19,057 nt of DNA from contig JAGOEF010000009.1 in NCBI GenBank assembly GCA_017997855.1, positions 1-19,057 of the forward strand, read 5' to 3'. The translations under genes were made by a program, and so were the position numbers. This DNA comes from Bacteroidales bacterium. Lineage in GTDB: Bacteria > Bacteroidota > Bacteroidia > Bacteroidales > ML635J-15. A model generated the notes under the pieces. That model saw only the letters and a program-made list of their open reading frames with translations. It was not told where the DNA came from and searched no databases. Shown here piece by piece: positions 15,555 to 19,057 of this stretch (the first letter of the stretch is position 1; each line of letters opens with the position of its first letter).

Positions 15555-16022
15555 ATGAAAAAAGCATACCTGTTTATTACTGTTATTGTGCTTTTTATTA
15601 GTGCCCACCACGGGCAGGCACAGGTGCTTAAAAGCGAAGACGGGCTCTATTATACCGAAAACAACGAATTATACACCGGCGATTTTATCGAGTTTTACGA
15701 ATCGGGTACGGTGAAAATTAAAACACATATTGTTAATGGTTTGCGCGATGGAGAGACGGTGTTGTATTATCCCGAGGGAAAAATTCAGGAAATCAGAAAT
15801 TACAGTGCCGGAAAAAAACATGGTGAATGGAAAGGTTACGATGTAAATGGTGTTCAAACTGCCATGGCAGTTTACGATAACAACCGTAAAACCGGCAGAT
15901 GGCTGATCTGGGATAATAATGGTGTGTTGCGTTACGAAATGTACTACGATAAAGGAAATAAATCGGGCACCTGGAAAATGTGGGACGAAAACGGAACACT
16001 AACCGAAGAAAAAAAATATTGA
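15555..16022 (+). CDS. Exported MORN-variant / YwqK-type repeat protein
   Basis: 155 residues from ATG 15555; an in-frame ATG at 15534 would add seven residues ahead of the signal peptide and sits too near the predicted transcription start. Residues 1-23 are a signal peptide ending GQAQ. From about residue 39 to the last residue there are five repeats of 23-24 residues with the pattern xxGxWxxYxxxGxLxxExxY: GDFIEFYESGTVK, GETVLYYPEGKIQ, GEWKGYDVNGVQ, GRWLIWDNNGVLR and GTWKMWDENGTLT. This is the MORN_2 / COG2849 type, sometimes annotated 'YwqK family antitoxin'. Nothing here supports an antitoxin role: it is exported and no toxin is adjacent. It ends 4 bases before the convergent glycosyltransferase gene. 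Confidence 0.85.
   Translation: MKKAYLFITVIVLFISAHHGQAQVLKSEDGLYYTENNELYTGDFIEFYESGTVKIKTHIVNGLRDGETVLYYPEGKIQEIRNYSAGKKHGEWKGYDVNGVQTAMAVYDNNRKTGRWLIWDNNGVLRYEMYYDKGNKSGTWKMWDENGTLTEEKKY
15669..16019 (+). repeat. Five MORN_2-like repeats (protein level)
   Basis: Repeat period is about 70 bases (23-24 residues), with a conserved Gly-x-Trp/Phe start and an aromatic/Asp-x-Asn-Gly turn. The array fills the mature protein to its last codon. Confidence 0.75.
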
Positions 16023-16026
16023 GTCC

Positions 16027-17457
16027 CTAATCGGGTAAAACAATAACCCGGTAACCCTGCTTTTCAATTTTTTCGATTCCCCCTGCGCTGGGTGTGAAGT
16101 CGTAGGCAATGCAATCGATATAAAACATGGTCTCGATGGGATGCGACGCATTGAATATTACCGTTTTTCCATCTCCACCGTTCAGTTGGTCGCGCAATTG
16201 TTTAATGTCGGTTGTCCACGGTGGTTGTCGTTCCTGTTCTTCGAAAATTTTCAGCCTTTCGATGCTGTAGCGGACGGGTAGTGCAAACAGAAGCACCACC
16301 ACAATCCAGACCAGCCATTTGGCTTTGAACCGCGATTTAACACGAAGCAGATAATCTGCAAACAAGGCGGTTAGAATGAACAATGCGGGGGCTGTAAACA
16401 ACGTGTATGCCTGCATTTTGGTCATGGGTATCGAAAAGAAAATATAGGGAACCAGAATCCAGCCCAACCATGCCCACCGCGTGTTGTTGTTTTTCATCCG
16501 GACGGATTTTACAACGAACCAGAGCAATGCCAAATAAATCAGCTCACCGAAAAGCATACCCATTTTTGCAAAATGATAATAAAACGGGCCACTGTTGCTG
16601 TCGAGTACTTCGGTGATATGTCGCATGTTGAACGATGCTTCCCAGGCTGCTTCGGCTGGATATCGGGTGAAGATATAAACCTGCCAGGGCAGGGCCACCG
16701 CAATGCAGACAACCGCCATGATCGAAAACTGTAGAAAAGCCTGACGAAGGCTTATTTTACGGTATGCCAGCAAGCCCCAGATGCCAAATACAATCAGCGC
16801 CGGAAGCCATTTCGACAGGATGGCCATACCAATAAACAACCCACTCAGCAAAGGATAAGTCCAGTGCTTTGTTTTCACGGCTTTGGCCGAAGCGAAAACC
16901 GCCGCAAGAATGAAAATCAGAAAAAACAAATCAATATGATCGGTTGCCACCCGTCCGGCTGTTATATCGAGAATCAACCCGTGAATGGCAAATAAAAAGG
17001 CCGACAAAAATGCTACCCTACGGCTGTAAAACTGCATGGCAAGCATGTAGATAAGCCATATCCCTACAGTCGAAAATAAAATCGACGGAAGCCTTACCGC
17101 CAGTTCGTTTTCGCCAAACAATGCAATACCTGCCGACATCATCCAAAGCGGGACAGGCTGCTTGTGAAGCCACACCCCGCAGGCGCACCAATTGCGGTAG
17201 TCGAGTGGGATAATGCTGTCGGTATAGAGCATCGGGACCATCGGGTTGTGGAGCATATTTTTGGCTACCAGCGCATGATAGCGCTCATCCCAGGGGTGCA
17301 GGTACATATCGAAACCCGAAAACAGGCGCAGGGCCAATCCGGCTACCAAAAGCAAACATAATGCAAACAGATATTTTTGCTTTGCCTGCATGCTGAATGC
17401 GGCAAAAAACACCGCAGCTACTGCCACCAGAAATCCTATTTGCCAAAATAATTGCAA
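16027..17457 (-). CDS. Family 39 (PMT/ArnT-like) membrane glycosyltransferase
   Basis: Up to 476 residues with about ten or more hydrophobic helices. WDERYHALVAKNM (57-69) is the catalytic-type acidic motif in the first periplasmic loop of PMT_2/ArnT enzymes, which use polyprenyl-phosphate sugars; ENELAVRLPSILFSTVGIWL (115-134) is another family block. The C-terminal ~90 residues form a soluble domain (TVIFNASHPIE, then YRVIVLPD). The acceptor could be a protein, lipid A or a glycan. Start is uncertain: this frame begins at TTG 17455-17457, with ATG at 17389-17391 (MQAKQKYLF) as alternative. The intervening codons spell a hydrophobic helix and base composition drops only upstream of 17458, favouring the longer form; the shorter form gives the classic topology. 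It converges on the MORN gene with a 4-base gap. Confidence 0.87.
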   Translation of the reverse strand: MQLFWQIGFLVAVAAVFFAAFSMQAKQKYLFALCLLLVAGLALRLFSGFDMYLHPWDERYHALVAKNMLHNPMVPMLYTDSIIPLDYRNWCACGVWLHKQPVPLWMMSAGIALFGENELAVRLPSILFSTVGIWLIYMLAMQFYSRRVAFLSAFLFAIHGLILDITAGRVATDHIDLFFLIFILAAVFASAKAVKTKHWTYPLLSGLFIGMAILSKWLPALIVFGIWGLLAYRKISLRQAFLQFSIMAVVCIAVALPWQVYIFTRYPAEAAWEASFNMRHITEVLDSNSGPFYYHFAKMGMLFGELIYLALLWFVVKSVRMKNNNTRWAWLGWILVPYIFFSIPMTKMQAYTLFTAPALFILTALFADYLLRVKSRFKAKWLVWIVVVLLFALPVRYSIERLKIFEEQERQPPWTTDIKQLRDQLNGGDGKTVIFNASHPIETMFYIDCIAYDFTPSAGGIEKIEKQGYRVIVLPD

Positions 17458-17757
17458 GCCGAATTGTTTTTTGCAAAATAAATGAAAAGATTGATTTGAA
17501 CTGTTTGTTGTTCAATGATGATTTTAATGTAAAATATTGGTATCAGACTTGATTATTGATGAAAGCTGTATCCTATCAGATAGAATAAAAACTTAATATT
17601 ATAGGGTTGAATAATTATACTTTAAAAAGGCTTGATATCAGGTTATTTCATAAATTTGCAAAAACAACCTCATGAATTCAAGCATAATAAATATATCGCT
17701 TGCCATGATTAAGATTTTTACATGCTTAATTCCCTCAATCACTAAAAAAACAACCCT
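17458..17757. other. AT-rich divergent intergenic region
   Basis: About 300 bases between the glycosyltransferase and the Tyr/Trp-repeat gene. It holds the promoter at 17651-17658, a short ORF at 17672-17761, three TATCAG hexamers (17541, 17574, 17636), and a small perfect palindrome CTATC-A-GATAG at 17573-17583. On the minus strand TTATTTTG (17474-17481) is one mismatch from TAnnTTTG and could drive the glycosyltransferase. No RNA gene is recognised. Confidence 0.6.
17651..17658 (+). promoter_or_regulatory. Bacteroidetes -7 promoter element of the Tyr/Trp-repeat gene
   Basis: TAAATTTG is an exact TAnnTTTG match. CTTGA at 17631-17635 is a weak -33 candidate with somewhat short spacing. Transcription would begin near 17665, giving a leader of about 93 bases to ATG 17758 that contains the short ORF. 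Confidence 0.55.
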
Positions 17758-17761
17758 ATGA
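17672..17761 (+). CDS. Possible 29-codon leader ORF overlapping the next start
   Basis: ATG 17672 opens a frame of 29 codons: MNSSIINISLAMIKIFTCLI then PSITKKTTL. It ends with TGA at 17759-17761, so stop and next start share ATGA. The product would be a short hydrophobic peptide. The arrangement suits translational coupling or a leader peptide. But the ORF is short, AT-rich and starts only a few bases after the predicted transcription start, so it may be chance. Confidence 0.3.
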   Translation: MNSSIINISLAMIKIFTCLIPSITKKTTL

Positions 17762-19057
17762 AACCAACCATTGTATTTATCATTCTTGTGCTGATAATGC
17801 AACCTGTATTGGCTCAGCGTTTCAATACTGAAAAAAATCCAATTTCTGTCAGTAATAAACTGAACGATACAGATTTAATCAAAGCTCAAAATTTGAATCA
17901 GCCGAGTCGGTTTTCCTCTAAAAATCATTGTAAAGACGAACCCGAAATTTACGAACTCGATTCGTTGGTATGGCTTTGGTATGATTACGACCAATGGCTT
18001 AACAGCTCGAAGGAAGAATATGAGTTCTACAATACGGGATTGCTTAAAACATGGATTATGTCGTATTCCGATTGGGAAAACGGCGGATGGATGTATTCTT
18101 CGCTTTACAATTACGAGTACAACGAAGACGGATTACTGACGCAGGAAATACAGTCGGGTTGGGATTACGAACAAGGCGAATGGGTGCAGACGCAGAAAGT
18201 AGAGCATACTTATAATGAAGCAGGTTTTGTTAATAACACCACCACTTCGAACTGGAACCAGACATTGAATTACTGGATTCCATCGTATCAAACAAATTAC
18301 ACCTACAACGATCATAACGATATCATTGAGATTCTGTCGAAGGAGTGGCAATATGTGTATTGGGTGAACTCATATAAATCAGAGTATGAATATAATGAGG
18401 AATTCCTTGAAATTGCGCAGACAAATTACAGCTGGAATGGCTCATGGGTGGTTTCGGATCACTCCGAAAAGGAATACGACGAAACCGGAAATCTGCTGAG
18501 CTTTACCAGTTTTTATTGGAACGCGGAACTCAATCAATGGGAAAACAGTTACCGCTACGAAGAGCAATACGATGAATACGGAAATCTGGTTCTGCACACC
18601 GAGATGTATTGGGACTACGAGGCCGAAGATTGGGTAGGTAACTATAAAACAGAAATGATTTACGACAAGCAAAACCTGCTGACCGAAAAATATACTGCCT
18701 ATTTTGATTGGGAACAACACATCTGGACCTACTCCGAAAAGTACGAGTATGCCTACGATTTTCTGAATAACCTCGAAACGCTTATTTATTCGTCCACCGG
18801 TGGAATTATTTGGGAGAAAGACACAGAGTGGATTCCCGGGTCTAGAACATCGTATATTTACAATTATGAATATGAAGCCGCTGACCTTTATGTGCCCGAA
18901 AACTATGAATACCAGTATATGATTACCGAAGTGAATCAGGAGTCGTGGCTTGACGACCATTGGGAAAACGGGAGCAAAGGAAATTACTATTATTCCCTAT
19001 TTGTCAATACACAGATTTTTTCTCCCGTTGCCCTCGAGTTTGTGGTTTATCCGAACC
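17758..19057 (+). CDS. Exported Tyr/Trp-rich repeat protein with T9SS sorting domain (3' end outside window)
   Basis: The frame is open from ATG 17758 to the window edge, 433 codons. Residues 1-20 are a signal peptide (MKPTIVFIILVLIMQPVLAQ). After a polar linker (about 21-65), residues about 88-331 contain eight repeats of about 30-31 residues, extending less regularly to about 415. The pattern is roughly YxYxExGxL, about seven residues, then W-[DN]-x(4-5)-W; examples are QYDEYGNLVLHTEMYWDYE and EYDETGNLLSFTSFYWNAEL. It recalls YD/RHS-like or DUF3836-like beta repeats but with unusually many Trp and Tyr. The last visible residues, FVVYPN, are the expected opening of a T9SS sorting domain, so roughly 70-80 residues are missing. 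It is probably a surface protein; no catalytic residues were recognised and the family is not identified. Confidence 0.85.
   Translation, partial: MKPTIVFIILVLIMQPVLAQRFNTEKNPISVSNKLNDTDLIKAQNLNQPSRFSSKNHCKDEPEIYELDSLVWLWYDYDQWLNSSKEEYEFYNTGLLKTWIMSYSDWENGGWMYSSLYNYEYNEDGLLTQEIQSGWDYEQGEWVQTQKVEHTYNEAGFVNNTTTSNWNQTLNYWIPSYQTNYTYNDHNDIIEILSKEWQYVYWVNSYKSEYEYNEEFLEIAQTNYSWNGSWVVSDHSEKEYDETGNLLSFTSFYWNAELNQWENSYRYEEQYDEYGNLVLHTEMYWDYEAEDWVGNYKTEMIYDKQNLLTEKYTAYFDWEQHIWTYSEKYEYAYDFLNNLETLIYSSTGGIIWEKDTEWIPGSRTSYIYNYEYEAADLYVPENYEYQYMITEVNQESWLDDHWENGSKGNYYYSLFVNTQIFSPVALEFVVYPN
18019..18750 (+). repeat. Eight aromatic-rich 30-31-residue repeats (protein level)
   Basis: 732 bases encode eight units, a mean of 30.5 residues. 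Each starts at a YxY or xYD block (YEFYNTG, YEYNEDG, TYNEAG, YTYNDHN, YEYNEEF, EYDETG, QYDEYG, IYDKQN) and carries W-x(4-7)-W about 15-20 residues later. Codons differ between copies, so the array is old. Weaker copies lie on both sides. Confidence 0.8.

Noticed and set aside
15555..16022. Toxin-antitoxin interpretation from the YwqK-type repeats
   Set aside because: The protein is exported and no toxin-like gene is adjacent; the similarity is to the repeat fold only.
16025..16052. CGGGT...ACCCG hairpin at the convergent MORN/glycosyltransferase junction as a bidirectional terminator
   Set aside because: The five-bp stem lies within the glycosyltransferase C-terminal codons and lacks a T-tract.
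18442..18960. 172-codon open frame on the minus strand opposite the aromatic-repeat gene
   Set aside because: Its hydrophobic Val/Ile/Phe-rich composition is what reversed Tyr/Glu/Asn-rich codons give; the plus strand has the signal peptide, repeats and sorting domain.

Overview
The window comes from a chromosome of Bacteroidota, most likely the Bacteroidales/Marinilabiliales side, at moderate GC. Four things point there. Two proteins carry, or appear to enter, a type IX secretion (T9SS) 'VYPNP' C-terminal sorting domain. The ftsX / DUF3098 / uppP / truB / queA gene order is typical of the phylum. Several start sites are preceded by TAnnTTTG, the Bacteroidetes -7 promoter element. Purine-rich Shine-Dalgarno sequences are weak or absent. 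No rRNA, tRNA, CRISPR array, insertion sequence or prophage gene was recognised.

Layout. (1) 1-1249, minus: 5' part of a secreted LamG-like / metallophosphoesterase protein, cut by the window edge. (2) 1366-1941, plus: a divergent TetR/AcrR-type regulator with a phylum-type promoter, a candidate operator, and an EF-hand-like loop in its ligand domain. (3) 2035-7969, minus: a tightly packed housekeeping/envelope run, in transcription order fabI, radC, a polysaccharide-deacetylase-like protein, a GNAT/FemAB-like protein, upp, rfbB and a lone PAS-domain protein. (4) 8120-14958, minus: a six-gene run starting with a 1011-residue T9SS-exported protein of eight Ig-like and three PKD-like modules, followed by ftsX, a DUF3098 membrane protein, uppP, truB and queA, and closed by a clear intrinsic terminator at 8061-8100. 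(5) 15145-16022, plus: two small exported proteins, a stand-alone carboxypeptidase-regulatory-like domain and a MORN/YwqK repeat protein. (6) 16027-17457, minus: a GT39/ArnT-like membrane glycosyltransferase. (7) 17758-19057, plus: an exported protein made of about 31-residue Tyr/Trp-rich repeats running into a T9SS sorting domain, cut by the window edge.

How it fits together. Most identified functions serve the envelope: fatty-acid synthesis (FabI), division-linked wall remodelling (FtsX), lipid-carrier recycling (UppP), sugar-nucleotide synthesis (RfbB), lipid-linked glycosyl transfer (GT39) and T9SS surface proteins. They are mixed with tRNA modification (TruB, QueA) and uracil salvage (Upp). 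The less ordinary parts are the aromatic-repeat T9SS protein with a short upstream ORF overlapping its start, the EF-hand-like loop inside the TetR regulator, the Ig-array surface protein abutting ftsX, and the lone PAS protein behind an isolated rfbB. I see no complete defence, secretion or mobile system.
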